From Phlebiopsis flavidoalba (lineage: Eukaryota > Basidiomycota > Agaricomycetes > Polyporales > Phanerochaetaceae): a DNA stretch of 64,000 nt. Of the stretch, positions 33,131 through 45,591 are shown in pieces. The notes under the pieces were generated by a model. It searched no databases and was not told the origin of the DNA. It worked only from the letters and a program-made list of their open reading frames with translations. The stretch's first letter is position 1; every line of letters starts with the position of its first letter. Position numbers and translations under genes: made by a program. Location of the stretch: positions 116,553-180,552 of the forward strand of contig JAOCPU010000064.1 in assembly GCA_035772785.1 (NCBI GenBank), given 5' to 3'.

Positions 33131-35116
33131 TGATGGCGAAGAGTCATACTTCGTCTATGGTACGCATAATCCAACGATTCGCGCTTCGAAGCGCAGACAT
33201 CAACAAGCTCGTTTCACACAGCTGCCCGTAGAGCTGATAGACATGATCCTCAAGAATTTTGATTCCGATGTAACAGAAGACAGACAGTGCCTGAAAGTAT
33301 GCACCGCCCTTTCCCAAGTCTGGCGAGACGTCGCTCTACCATATGTCTTTCAAACCGTTCGCTTGTCCCTCAAGAACCCTTTGATACCTCTTAAGTCTCG
33401 GTCTTCAACGCAGAAAGCGAGCACGAAACAAAAGCAAGATATTTCCTTTGAAGATGCCAATCTGTTATTCAGCCCGGGATCCTGCTTTTGCTGCCTGCGT
33501 ACGACAAATCCGTCTCAGGATGAAGCAGCGCGTGCGGATCCTCTATCACATATCCCAGTCCTCCTTCGTCGCCTTCCTGCGCCTTCTGCCTCATGTAGAA
33601 GATGTAGAACTGGAGGGTGTGTTCATTGATGCCGACATTCCGGACGGTCCATCAGACGGACCTGCTTTGACGAGCCTGAAGATGGATTTTCAGTCAGTAC
33701 AGTGTAGAGGCACTAGCAGTGTTGCACAGTTACTGACTGAGTCATCCAGTTACACACGTAACTGAGGTAACTAGTTACGTCCAGTCAGTACCTGGCGATC
33801 AGTCACTAAACTAGCGGTTCCACGGGTCCATCAGTTACCGTTCACGTGACCTACCGCGGCATCGCCCGAGGGTCAAAGAACAAGGCTGCAGCGAGCTGCT
33901 CACGTTTGTAAACGACGCCATACAGCTGGGTATCGTGTGGGATTGGCATGTCGTTTTATGCAGTATTTTATCTTATTTTATTTTCACTCTCTCCGGCTCG
34001 ACACATCTACCTTTACTCACTCCGCAATAACGGAGTTTGGCGCCGCATCGAATGTAGATTTGGTGCACGAAAGTGCCAGACAGCGACCATAAAAGCTCAC
34101 TTGCGAAGTATTGACTTTGATTGTGTGTATTGGGTAGGCTGAGTGGAAGGATGGGGGATGTGTAGTCTTGATGAGGCCCTGAGCCTGAGGATTTTGCTGC
34201 ATGTGGAATGTTGAATCGAGAGGCGGAGGGTGAATATCCCTCGGACAATGGTACTTATGACTCATGTACATATTCAAACGTGTATTCTACCCTTCGCAAA
34301 ATACTTGAAGTCAGCTGTGGTCCCCGTTAGGTTTCAGTGGGGTCGTCGGGGGCCGTCAGTCACCCATCAGTAACCGAAGAATCCTATTGGCCAGTCCTTC
34401 AGTTACTGACGGGACCCGCAAAACCCGTAGTTACGGTTACATCTCTGGGTCATTAGGTACAACCGTAACTTTTTGACTAGTTACTGCTGCAACGCTGGTC
34501 CAAGGAGCAGGAATGGGCCTATCACCTACGATAAGGTGTCTCGCCAGGGGCGCTTGCGCCCAAACGTTGCTCACACTCACTGTGCACGAGCTGTACCCGT
34601 CCATGTTAGAGCTCTTGCTGACGGCTACGCAAGACAATCTGACCACCCTAACGTTACGTCTCTTTGCGACCATCGACCGAACTGGTACGCTTGCTCATAA
34701 ATTTACTATTTCAAACGCGTTACAACCATTACCTCTCGTTTCTATCTAGTATCTCGACGGCTCAACCTGTCGATGTGTAGATCGCTCCGCTCACTTATCA
34801 TCGCTACACCATGACAAGGTTCATGACTGGCGCTCGGTATGGACAGCCACATTACATCCTTGTCACCTATCCGAAACACACATCTCAAGGAGATCACTCT
34901 GTCTTTAACATCCGATTCCGGTCACCGAGGGCAGTATGCAAGCACTTTGGTATCTCGTGACCAGGGCGATGGCGCGCCCTTCGTTATATATACGACATCC
35001 TGTGCCAGCTGAGGGATGAACATTGCTTCGAGTCTTTCATTGTCACCCATCCTACATACCCTTCGAATGCTGGCGAATCTGTGTTCCCGGATAAATTTGT
35101 GCAGTTATTAAATTAG
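33131..35116 (+). pseudogene. F-box/LRR-like protein gene split by a transposon
   Basis: A substrate-receptor-like F-box protein of the common basidiomycete type. The F-box core has RFTQLPVELIDMILKNF and CTALSQVWRDVALPYVFQTV (about 33205-33370). After a frame change come FAACVRQIRLRMKQRVRIL and FVAFLRLLPHVEDVELEG. The gene is then cut at 33716 by a 781-bp element and resumes near 34500 with LLTLTVHELYPSMLELLLTA, RLNLSMCRSLRSLIIATP and KEITLSLTSDSG, typical of degenerate LRR segments. It ends FPDKFVQLLN and TAG 35114. The start is uncertain; ATG 33131 would need a short intron. F-box function in SCF ubiquitin ligases is family knowledge. Confidence 0.65.
33717..34497. mobile_element. hAT-like non-autonomous element (781 bp)
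   Basis: Begins CAGTGTTGCACAGTTACTGA and ends GTTACTGCTGCAACGCTG, giving imperfect terminal inverted repeats of the CAGNGTTGCA type seen in hAT elements. About six GTTAC/GTAAC motifs cluster in each subterminal 130 bp, as expected for hAT subterminal repeats. It interrupts an F-box gene whose coding sequence resumes on the far side. No clear 8-bp target duplication is visible (flanks GGCACTAG and GTCCAAGG match poorly). No transposase. Confidence 0.65.
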
Positions 35117-35448
35117 CTCAAATTTCGATACGATATGGCCTGTTTGCTCCGATACTAAGCAGCGAGTAGAAACCTTACTACTGCCTGAACATGTGTCTAA
35201 CTCGATTTTGAACTCGACATCGTAAGTACTTTCGACAAACACGCGCCGCAGCAACATCAAACCGTGAAGAACACGTTGTGGCGTCTATTGGGCGCTTCGG
35301 TAATAAACGACCTCTTCCCTCTCCGCCGAACTCCAAGCCCAAGAATATCCCACTTCACAGGCCTCCGTCATGCTGCGCGCTGCCCAGACTGTCTTTCCTT
35401 TCAACCATCACAGACTCTCCATTACGAAACTCTCTACGACAATTTACG

Positions 35449-37097
35449 ATGAGCACGAGAGATGCACCGGCGACGAAGCTTTGGAGATGGGTCGCGGTGG
35501 GCTTCGCGCTCATAGCCCGAGGTGAGGCGAGGACGTTCACTGTGGTCAATGCGTGCCCGTTCACGATATGGTACGTTCTATGTATTGAAACCTCCTGTGA
35601 TATGACTGAGCGGCTTGTCCAGGCCTGCGGTATGTATCCTGATCACTTTGAAGCCTCGTACATGCACATGCTCACACATATACTCAAGATGTTTACCGAT
35701 CTCACAGCGGGGACTGCTGTCCCTGACTTTCCAACCGGGTATGCACATGCACAAATGTCACTTTGTTGGTCTAAAGATTGTCTAGATGGGAGGCAGCACC
35801 TCTGACGTCGGTCACGTTCACTGCTCCGGACAACTGGAAGGCTGGTCGTATATGGGTATGTTTCCCCTTGATTCTTTATTTTAGACTAGAACTCAGACGA
35901 AACTAGGGACGGCGCGATTGCAACTTCAACGGAACGACTACCGGTCCGACATGTTTGACGGGCTGGTGTAACGGAGGACTACTCTGCGACCCACACACAG
36001 GAACCGTTAGCATATCTCAGTCTTTTTGCTACACAAAAGCTCACAGAATATAGGGGCGTGCCACCTGCCACAGTAGCCGAATGGACGCTGCAGGGAGATG
36101 GGAACCGTGATTTCTACGACGGTACGAATGAAGCCTCTTCGTGTGGATTGTTCTCACGTTGGATGCAGTATCGCTAGTGGATGGCTACGACCTGCCAATG
36201 GAAATAACAAACAATGTTGGATGTCAGACCGCGTCTTGTCCGGTCGACCTTGGTCCAATTTGTGAGTTTCAGGTATCACCGATTCAAGAACGCGTCGATG
36301 ACGTCATGCCGTAGGTCCGCAGCCCATCCAAGGTCCCTTCGATAGCACAGGTTTCCCGGTTGGATGCAAGTCTGCATGTTTCGCAAATCTGGATGGAAAC
36401 CCCAGTATGTCGTCCAAGCAAATCTCTGCGCCCCACCAATGCCTCACACATTCGTGCTCCCAGCGAATTCACCCAACTGCTGCTCAGGCAGCTTCGCACA
36501 CAGCTGCAACCTGCCCTTCCTCTGGGGTCGAATTCTACAGCTTTTTTAGTGTCGACGCACCGACCACCATCATGTCCTGGTATTGTGAGCTAACAAGCTC
36601 GATGGACAGAGGGGCAACTGTCCAAAACGCCTATGGATATGCTTTCGACGAGTCCTATCGGGAACGGCTCTCTGGACGTGTGACTCGGGCCTGAGTGCCG
36701 ATTATACGCTTACATTCTGCCCGTAGGTTTTCAAGCTCTTTGACGAAGTGATTGGCTCATTGCGCATCTAGGTCTACGAACGGCACGACTCCTGCCCCAT
36801 CCTCATCGTCTGTGGCGACAGCACCACCGACAAGTCGTAAGTCTAAATTCACCCAGAGACTTGTATTTGCTCAATGACATTCTTCAGTCGCTGACACGGG
36901 TGCATCTGGGGGCTGCAAGCGGAGCCACCACTTCCTTCTTATCGACAAACACAATGGCAGCTTCGTCGCTAACGGCTGCCCCTTCTTCTATCAAATCAGC
37001 TGTTTCTGCTTCCGAAAGGATGACAGCACCGCCAACGAACATTTGGATCGTCGTAGTGATAGTGGCAGCTCTCGGATCTTGTATCAAGCACGCTTAG
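35449..37097 (+). CDS. Thaumatin-like protein with GPI/TM-type C-terminus
   Basis: A secreted beta-rich, disulfide-rich protein of the thaumatin/PR-5 family; some fungal members cleave beta-1,3-glucan (GH152). The start ATG 35449 gives a signal peptide (WVAVGFALIARGEA), then TFTVVNACPFTIW, DLTAGTAVPDFPTG, WKAGRIWGRRDCNFNGTTT, TCLTGWCNGGLLCDP, GNRDFYD and DLPMEITNNVGCQTASCPVD. Then come FPVGCKSACFANLDGNP, CCSGSFAHSCN and GTALWTCDSGLSADYTLTFC. A Ser/Thr/Pro-rich linker and a hydrophobic end (NIWIVVVIVAALGSCIKHA, TAG 37095) suggest wall or membrane anchoring. About 10 introns. One base seems missing near 36660 before GTALWTC. The C-terminal anchor is unusual compared with plain secreted thaumatins. 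Confidence 0.9.
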
Positions 37098-37292
37098 ATT
37101 GGACGTTGTAGTTCCTGAGCCTTGTAATCTCCCGGACATCTAAGACTCCCTGTATTATCTATTTTGTTGCGGAAGTGGTGGGCTCTATTTGCTCCGGTGT
37201 GTATTTCTTCCAAAGTGAACGAATACACTTTCTATTCTGAGACGGAAGTGTCGAGCGCTATTACAGCGAATTAAATCGAGGATCCGTGGAGT

Positions 37293-39833
37293 GTGGGCGC
37301 TACCCCGACCCTAACACTTCTGCTCAGCCTTCCTTCGAACCGGTCATCATCCTCGCCGTCGACGGCCGTCTTGCTCAAACGGCGTACCAGCGACGACGAG
37401 CACAACGACGATTTCAAGATGGACGTGTTCGGCATCGTGTACATTATCGAGAACGCCCAGCAGTTTTGGTCCGGTGGGCGGTTCCAGTGCTCGCTCGCCT
37501 AGCGGGTCACCGAACTCACCGCTGTCTCAGAGCTCGAGGATATCGTTCACTTCCTGCCGGACGTCACGCTAGACCAGCTAGACTCGAGTCTGCGGAGATA
37601 CATCTCGTTCTGTGCGAGCTACCACGGCTTGCGTCGTTGTGTTCCCCTGCTGCCAGCTCGGTCTGACGTTGGCGGTGCAGAACAATATCTACAAACACCT
37701 CTTCAACTCGAGCACGCATGCGATATACTCCTCAACTCGGAGCTACTAACGTTTCCACTCAGAGCGAATGTGTGAGCTGTTGCTGGTGGACGCCAAGACC
37801 GTATGTACCGTCCCTCTCATCATCGTGCTGTGAGCGTCATGTGTTTTACTTGGCATAGAGCACAGACCCGCACTGCCAACTGATCCTGTACAACGTACTG
37901 CTTTCCTATGGGCGAAGACACTCCAGCTTCCTTCGCTCGCACAAACGATGGCAGCCCTTGATACCTCTATTGATGGACCACATCCTACTGGAATTGGACG
38001 CTGACGGGGAGGACGGCTTCATAGGGGCGTCAGTTGGAAGTGGGGCTGGAATGACTGCTAAGGGCATTGCAGTCCCCATCGAAGCAAAGTTGCGCCTTTT
38101 GTCGACCGCTCTCCTATACGAGGTCTGCCGGGTACAGAAGCTGACCTTGAACGACCTCCGTGCGCCCATCATCCCTACCCTCTCTATTCGCACATCTCAC
38201 ACTTATATCCCAAGGCATCTTTAACGACGGCTTCATCGAACACCTATTCGAACTTGTTGAGCAAACACGCGACCACTCGGACGAGACCTTCAATTATTCC
38301 GTAATCAAACTCATCGTGCGTTCTTTCCCCCACTAGTATGTCCCGTCAGCCCCCGCATATTGAAGCCCTTTAGTAGGTGGCGCTCAACGAGCAGTTTATG
38401 GTGGCGTCGTTGCCGGCGCAGGCACAGACCAAGACCGAGCCAGCGGCCGAGCATTAAAAGCCTGAAGATCAAAACCGGGTGCTGAGGATCCTCATGGCGG
38501 GCGCGACTCGGATCGAGCATGAACATTCGGCGAGAATCTGATCTTCATGCTCAATCGTGGCAGGTGAGCTCGTGGCCACAAACTGATTATATACGTGGTA
38601 CTCATGCACAATGATCACCTACCCGGAAGAACGGCGGAAGACCTCGTGATGCAGCTTCTCGTCTTGAAGATTCTCTATCTTCTCTTTACGACGAGAGGTT
38701 TGCTCAGAATATTTCTACACGAATGATCTTTGCGTTGCTCGTCGACGTCTTTCTACGCGAAATTCTAGACTTGGACGAAGAGAATGAATCTGTGCGTTCT
38801 AACCCTGGACTACTCGATTCATCGCTAATATTTCGACCCATCAGCTTCGCCACACTTACCTCCGTGTTCTTTATCCTCTCCTCACGAAGACGAAGACGCA
38901 ACTTCGGACGATGCCTTACAAGCGCCCGCAAATCGTAGCACGTCCTCGAGGCTGTTGATCGAGAACGAGAACATCCGGACGTCAATCCTCACTACGAAGC
39001 GTCTTGTTCAGCGATGTTTGGCTGGGGATTGGTGTGTTCAATTCCGCAAGACAAAGCCGAAACACCAGAATTCGTTCAGCGATACAATCAGCGTCAGCAG
39101 TGCTGATTCAGTATGTCCAGCCCCGCGCTGGCATCCGTATCCCCGCGCGCCATCACCTCTGGCGATGCATTCTAGCGGGAGGGCAATACTCTTCCTGGCC
39201 ATGTCGGAGACGTCAGGCACCAAGCCAAGGCACTCAAAAACGACTCGGAGCGCGGAGAATCTCCGAGGGCTGGACAGAAGGGTCGAGGCGATGCGTCTGG
39301 GGAGCGGCGACAGCTCCGCCAGCCTGCCTCGCGTCGTCCGCCGCCGAAGCTGTCGCCCCGACCGCTTCCTCCCGCAGACGCGATCGCGCAGGATCCATGG
39401 ACGTCGAGGGGAGATCAGCGCCCGACGTCCCGCGGCGACCCGTCGATACTAGACGACGCGGTCCTGACCCAGGAGCCCCCCGAAATCCGCGTTCTCGCCA
39501 GCTCCCCGGGTACCGCGGCTCCGACCGCGCCCCACGGGAAACGCGCTCCGACTCGCCCGTCTCGGCGTCGTCGTCTCGCCACAGAGCTCCGCCTTGGACC
39601 GCTCCAGCGCAGAGAGCGCGCCGCCACCGCCACAACCCGGAGACGTAAAGCCGCCTGCCGGTGCACTTCGATGGGCGGGAAACAGGGGTCACGATCACCG
39701 ACGATTGCGTCCTCTGTCGGCGACGCCGCACCTCGCCGAGGCTTCCCAGCCCCCTCGCCCCGCCTCGGAATGGCGTGTCGTCGCACTTAGGACGTCTCTC
39801 TCTGATTCAGGGGTAACCATGGGTATATCTTAG
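37293..39833 (+). CDS. LDB17: LDB17/Dip1/SPIN90-family actin-patch regulator
   Basis: The family (yeast Ldb17, S. pombe Dip1, animal SPIN90) activates Arp2/3 complex for linear seed filaments at endocytic actin patches. Visible order: VLLKRRTSDDEHNDDFKMD, VFGIVYIIENAQQFW, an intron, then ELEDIVHFLPDVTLDQLDSS. Next come LTLAVQNNIYKHLFNSSTHA, ERMCELLLVDAKT, HCQLILYNVLLSYGRRHSSF, EAKLRLLSTALLYEVCRVQK and NDGFIEHLFELVEQTRDHS. Later are DLVMQLLVLKILYLLFTT, LVDVFLREILDLDEENES, LRHTYLRVLYPLLTKT and KRLVQRCLAGDWCVQF. A Pro/Ser/Arg-rich disordered tail follows to 39833, with PPPPQPGDVKPP. Such tails bind SH3 domains in the family. Frame breaks occur near 37630, 38455 and 38900. The true start codon is uncertain; no in-frame ATG is seen at 37293. 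Confidence 0.75.
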
Positions 39834-40341
39834 TTTGGACTTCATGGGACGAGTAGCTGGCATCCGTTCGCATCCATTGGCGTATGACCACTTTGTCGTT
39901 CGTTTTTACAACCCCGTCGTTTTAGCGTATTAGTGAGTAATTGATCCGTTTCGCATCGCATCGTGCTTTGGGAGGGAATACTTTCGCTCACCTAGTCGGA
40001 TGATATCAACCGTACTGAGCCTCTTCGCCCCTAGGTCAACTAGGCTGTCCCCGAGTCGGACATTGAGTAACATGAGGCGAAATTAAGCTATTAAATGTCC
40101 GCTTGGATTAACCGAAAGTCTTGGGTCCTCGGAGTACAAAGCGGAAGGAAGATGTAGCTGACGTAAAGCTTGACACCGAGCCGATTAGGCAGGTGATTTG
40201 CCTAGTTTGGTGCCAGACGTCAATGAGGTCATTGAACTCCTTGCGCCGAAGTGCAGGTCATTTATAGCGGAATCCTCTTGTTCATTATCCATCTCAATAC
40301 CAGGTCACACCGAGCCACCACAAGACATAAGTATACGTACC
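39834..40341. other. Intergenic, promoter of the next gene; no gene seen
   Basis: About 500 bp without a supportable frame. No convincing TATA box was noticed. Confidence 0.4.
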
Positions 40342-41040
40342 ATGTCTTCAAACGATGATACCGTAAAACAGTCACAAGAACTGTACAAAGAGGCTCCTCG
40401 CTCTACCCCCGCCGCTATACCATACGGCCACGACCCCTCGCCTGTCGCGGCGGACGGCTTGGACCCCGCACTGCAGTCCGAGATTGCGTCTTTACTTCTA
40501 CACCCCGTACTCGAGTGCGCGTACCACTTGCTCAACCACGCGCTCTACCCGGCACACTTTCTCGTGCGCAAGATGCAGAACGCGCGCGCGGGCCAGCATC
40601 TGCACGGTATCCTCCATCGCATCGAGGGTGACTATTCAAATGCTCGCGTGTGGTACCGCGAGGCGAGTGGGCTGGGGGACCGCGCAAATGAGAAGACGGT
40701 GGAAGGAGGGTGAGAAGGAGTTTGCTGCAATTCTGGAGCGCGAGGGGGAGCTCTGAGACAGACTCGGGCGATGGGAAGAAACCGAGAGGAGAAGTCACTG
40801 GACGCCGCAATGGAGTTCCTGGACCGATTAGAGAAGATGAAGAAGGAGATGAAGGGCCTCGTCCGAGATACAGGGCTAGGGTCAGAAGAGCGGAAGGAGC
40901 TTGAGAGGATCAGCAAGGCTGAGCTGCAGGCGGTGGTGGAGTGGGTCGCGCAGGAACACGGATGGGGTACGTGGAATGGAGGGGAAGGGAGTAAGGCATA
41001 TACGGAGAGCACCGAGGAAGCAAAAAGCGCGAGATGGTAG
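40342..41040 (+). CDS. Conserved fungal hypothetical protein
   Basis: A single-exon gene from ATG 40342 to TAG 41038. The first part reads MSSNDDTVKQSQELYKEAP, then ALYPAHFLVRKMQ and LHGILHRIEGDYSNARVWY, a block I know as recurrent in fungal hypothetical proteins. After a frame change near 40700 it continues FAAILEREGEL, SLDAAMEFLDRLEKMKKEMK, ERKELERISKAELQAVVEWV and AQEHGWGTWNG. About 230 residues, mostly helical, no signal peptide, probably soluble. The function is unknown. The downstream half is readable only after a net 1-nt correction near 40690-40760. Confidence 0.7.
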
Positions 41041-41174
41041 AGCAACAGTCAGGAGGGGAGGGATTCAGGCAATTTTAACGATTTCGTTGTCGGATGACCT
41101 TCAACAGTTTTGGCGTCTCCAAACCTCCATCGCGTGAGGACTACAGATAATACCAAGAATCTCATTTAGCCGTT

Positions 41175-42700
41175 TTAGTACTCCGGTGGAGGCGACGACG
41201 GTAACAAATGACGCGAGCTGCGGCCATATTCGGCATATTTGGGTGGTAGTGTACGAATACTAGCTGAAAAGCTCATCCGTCATGAACGTGGTAGACGTAG
41301 GAGCCGGACTCGTTGCTCTACTTCGCGGGCCAGTCTCGTTCATTTCCAGTCCACCGTCTATAGATCTACGCCTTCTTTCTGGGACGCCAGCTGGGCGGTG
41401 GTGAATGCGCGAGCATCTCCAACAGAGCCTCGCGGCGGCGATCGTTATCGATCGGTTCGTCGTCATGACTAGGAGCTGTAGGGAAGTTGGATCGCTCTGG
41501 GACTTCACTGAAAGCCACGTTTTCTGCCTCTATGTCTGTTCTGATAGATGTAGGAGTGGTACCAATGTATAGCCAGCAAAGTGGAAGTGGATTCTCCACT
41601 CGTCGTGGCAGAAAGTCGGCTGGCCAAGGTTTTGGTGTTGTATTCGGCGACTATGGTATGTTTCAGAACCATCCGCGGTGTCTTGGACTTGAGTGACTGG
41701 AAAGAAACTGAATAAGACGATACCGACGGGATGGTGATACGACATCTTACCCGCGGCCTCTCTTCAGTGTTTGGCGCCTCCGTCGTCTAACCCACCAGCA
41801 CACAGCGATGCCTGCCAGCACAGCTACACATATCGATAACAAAGGAGCGATAATATCTACTAGACCACCGTTTGCACTCTCAGAGGACCTCGTAGTTGAA
41901 ACGGGGGTTCGAGGAGCCACTAGGAATTTCCGGCATAGTATGTGATAGAAATAATCGTCAGAGCCGTCACGGTTGCTAACGAAGGGTGGCACTAGTGGGA
42001 TTCAGCAGCCGTGGGTTGCCCAGTGGCTAGAATCAGCACAGAGGCCTGTAGGATCATTAGTGAGTCTCGAAATGAGCTGAATGTAGTCAATGGAGTACGT
42101 GTGACGCTTACAGTTGAAAGAGCAGCTACTATGGTAGACTCGCCGTAGTGATTAATGTGGCATCTTGGGGAGCCATGGCATGGGACTGTCCGTATCTACT
42201 GAAGCGGCTTGCAGTCTGTCAGTCTGAGCGGGAGAAAAACTGAATGTCAGTTGGGTGGGTGTTGGGGAGGGAGAAAACGTGTGACCTCTTCCTCGCCTGC
42301 TCTTTTCAAGCAAGACTTGCTGGCACCCGCAGCATCTGACCGTTTCCATTAAAAAGCAGATCTCGGATGGACATTGCTGAGTGGTGTGACCGACGCCGGC
42401 GTAATGGGCTGATGTTCTCATAGAAACTCAGGAGGCCACATTACCCGCCGAAGCAAACAGAGAGATGTTCTCGTCGTCGTCCTCATCATCACACATGGTA
42501 ACCTAGACTAGCGGGTGCGGGCCATTTCTGGCTCGACCGGTTTAAAATGCATGATTGTGTGTGGCTTATAATAGATATTTGCAGTATTTTTAAACGGTGC
42601 TCACCATATTGGTGTTCTAATCGGGCGCGCTCCTCGCCGAGCTGCGCTCGACTCGTCGCGCGCTGGTGCGTGAACCAAGACGTTGTATGAAAATATGTAT
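41175..42700 (-). CDS. Single-pass membrane protein with double PPxY tail, paralog A
   Basis: An ectodomain exon with RCCGCQQVLLEKSRRGRG precedes an intron (about 42240-42280). A Ser/Thr stalk (TPVSTTRSSESANGG) leads into the TM helix IIAPLLSICVAVLAGIAV with WWVRRRRRQ (about 41780-41865). The tail has TIVAEYNTKTLASRLSATT, RREALLEMLAHSPPPSWRP, GGLEMNETGPRSR and SPAPTSTTFMTDEL. It ends TLPPKYAEYG, then SSPPPEY and TAA 41175. PPKY is at 41235-41246 and PPEY at 41178-41189, immediately before the stop. One frame break lies near the KKA stop at 41366. The extracellular family is unknown; a WW-domain partner is inferred from PPxY. The 5' end is not defined. Confidence 0.6.
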
Positions 42701-42778
42701 GGGGCATGAAATAGAGAGCTGATAGCGAGGTACAAGCGGCCAGTAATATGGCGTGGACTGGCCACCAAGTCTAGGGTA

Positions 42779-45470
42779 TTAGTACGCCGGCGGGGGTGGC
42801 AAGGGAAGGGGACGATGCAAGCCATCTTGTGCCGGCCCGTACTCGGCATACGTTTGGAGAGGGAGGGTACATATACTGGCTGAAAACCGTCGTCCGTCAT
42901 GAACGTAGTCGTTGTGGGGGCTGGACTAGGTGCTCCATTTCGCCGTCCGGTCCCGTTCATTGCCGCGCCACCGTCTAACGGATCGCCTTCTTCGCCTTGT
43001 TCTCCCAGACGGGCGGCGGCGCGCGGACAAGCATGTCTTGAAACGCTTCGCGATGGAGACTTTCAGCTTCGGTATCAGTAAGACGTATGGGGAGTCGAGT
43101 GATTCTGCCAGTTGACAAGGCGGGCTTGAAGGCTCGGCCCCAGCCTCTTCTACTTCAGAAGTAGTCCTCATCGCCATCGTCTAGTCAGCCCCTTACGTCA
43201 ATGATGCTGTTAAATGATATAGCAGGAGCTAGAAAGTGACGAGAGCGTTGTGGATGTGTGACGGTCGGACAGAGCCGGTTCGGGGGTATTTCGTAGGCTT
43301 TGTCTGTTGCAAGGCTCCCAACATTGACACACGATGGCGGTATTGACAGAGCCTGCATCACGAGAATCCGGTGACCTTTGACTGGCGATCGTCATGGAGT
43401 GGTAGCTGGAAAAAGTGTTTTGGTGTCATCGGTCCGGCTATTACTTCACGATCAGAGTCTTGCATACTCTCCCGTTTTGTGCGCTACTCGATGGGATTGA
43501 GCATAACAAACGCCGGTTGTGATCGCGCATACCTGACAACCCCGGAGCCACCTATCGCGCTCCGGCGTGCGACGTTTTTTTGCCGTCTGTACCCCCCACC
43601 ATGCTTTCCAATTCGCGACCAGCACAGCTATTCCTACTAAGGCCATAGGGGCATAAATGGCCAAAGTGTGTCGAACGCCTGTGGGTTTCACTGTTTATGT
43701 TTTGAACGACTAGGCGGCGAGACACTCGCTGAGGAAACAGGAACTGGGGAGGTGGGCACCCAGAGACGCTAGTTTGGGAACCGCTGGTCGAGGGGGTCGC
43801 CAGCTGAAGAGAGAAAATGGGTGGAGAAATCATAGTTGGAGAAGTAAGGATCAGGGAAACGCCAGTCACGGAAATACTAGCTTGAGGAACGCTGGCTTGG
43901 TGGGGACGCCAGCTGGATGATCGCTGCCAGTACCACTCGCTTGAAGCACAGTTGCTTGACACCGAAAACTGGGAGAATATGAACAGGGAAGCGCTATCAT
44001 GAGGGAGATGGGAGATGCCCGACTTGTGAGGAGGAGCTCGTTTGGTAGATATCACTAGACAGGGTTACAACCGTCTGTGGGTACATGGGACATTGGAAGC
44101 ACTGGCGATGATGAGGGAGGGGTCGATCCGCGCGTCCGCGTCTCGCCGTCGCGTATGAGCTGGTATGTGGGTGGATTGATCTATGATTATTGTGTGGTGG
44201 CCTGCAATGTTGTGACAACATTTGAAGTGAGCCAAATGTGTTTCACTGATGAATCCCTACGACGACACTTACGGACTCGGAGAAGAATATCGATGGTTCT
44301 CCCGCGCCCCTCATGATCAAAGAGGGCTAACGGAAATTCAGTGGCAGTATACATGGGTAGAAGCAACGCGTACTGATTTCGAGGATTGTGGGCAGAAATG
44401 AGTGTAGTGGTAGGAGCAGCGACAAGGGGTATGCCGAACCCAACGTTGCACTCTTTAAAGATTCGAATGAAGCTGATTAACAGTCTGACATCTGTTCGTT
44501 TATTTCTACCTGCGTGAGGGGGGCTGCGATGGAAATGTAGCGCAAGACACTCTAGAATGTCAATCCTAAGGACATTTCTGTACTTCAGAGACCATCTAGC
44601 ACCGTAACGCAGGACTTATTTACCTTCGTGGCGAGTAAAGTTTGTTCACCAAGCCACACGCCGCCTTTGGTTTTACACAGGTATCCACCAATATGATAGG
44701 AGCACATGGGTACTAGTTCAGCAGCCAGCTATGATCGGGAATGCTAAATCCAAGTCTGAGGATGACGTGTTTTCTTTTTAGCTGAATTGACAAGGCGTAG
44801 GACACTCACAGAAGATGTCTACGAGCATATTTGGCACAGGGGTGAGAACCACGATCATGGCATTTGCTTGTAGACTCGCCGGGCTAGACACCGGGCTGCG
44901 AGCAGAGCGCTCCGGCCTGAAAAGAGAAAAAGAGCGTGGTCAAAAACGAGAGCAAAGAAAAGGAGACATACCAGGAATCCACTACCCATTACCGATAAGA
45001 GCAAAACTGAATGATACCCCGCGACATCTGACCGTTTTTCCCACCTGTGCAGGGGCTTGTGATAGTTTTTGACCTTCGGGCCCACTTTTCGCTTGACAGA
45101 TAGGATCGAATGTGTGCCTGAACACAAGATTGGGTACCGCCATGGTGAACGGGACTTGATCACCAAGATCTCTGTCATGTCATGCCCTCAAGAAGTTGCG
45201 AAAACGTGTGAACACCGTCTGCCGACTATTACATTGACGCAGATGCCGAAGCAGGTCGGCGTGCTCTTTACAAGGCGAGTGTGGGGCAGATTTCACCAGG
45301 ATAATGATGGGTATGTCCGTGGTGCGATTGGGTCAGACGAGAAAGGAAACTTCGGAGAGATCAACTTCGGAGAGAACGGTGGCATGCTAGGTTATGCGGG
45401 AAGGTGTGTGAGGGAAGTGACTGGGGAGGCGCCACATAAGCGTACTTTAAATAGGGGAGGGTGAAGTCGA
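42779..45470 (-). CDS. Single-pass membrane protein, PPxY tail, paralog B
   Basis: Same layout as A. The ectodomain part near 45040 has FDPICQAKSGPEGQKL and AQVGKTVRCRG. A Ser/Thr-rich stalk lies at about 43730-44000. The TM is IYAPMALVGIAVLVANWKAW followed by KKRRTPERDRW (about 43580-43670). The tail has LTDTEAESLHREAFQDMLV, RAPPPVWENK, MNGTGRRNGAPSPAP and TTTTFMTDD. It ends TLPLQTYAEYG, then PLPPPPAY and TAA 42779. The first PPxY is degenerate here (PLQTY) but the C-terminal PPAY is kept. Several frame changes. The start codon is not determined. The whole C-terminal block aligns with A, C and D. Confidence 0.55.
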
Positions 45471-45591
45471 GTAGCGACCGGGAAGAGATACATTTCCGGG
45501 TTATGTGGGCTTATGAACGCGTTGTTGAGTTAGTATCGTCCTTGTGAACCTCTCGCACAAATGGAACGAGTTACATCACAGTAAAGGGAGC

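Noticed and set aside
33973..34277. Minus-strand frames inside the hAT-like element
   Set aside because: No hAT dimerisation or BED zinc-finger motif is seen; the element is too short for a transposase.
39004..39786. Long GC-rich frames on both strands in the LDB17 tail region
   Set aside because: They are shadows of a Pro/Arg-rich low-complexity tail. The plus-strand tail is continuous with the conserved LDB17-family part.
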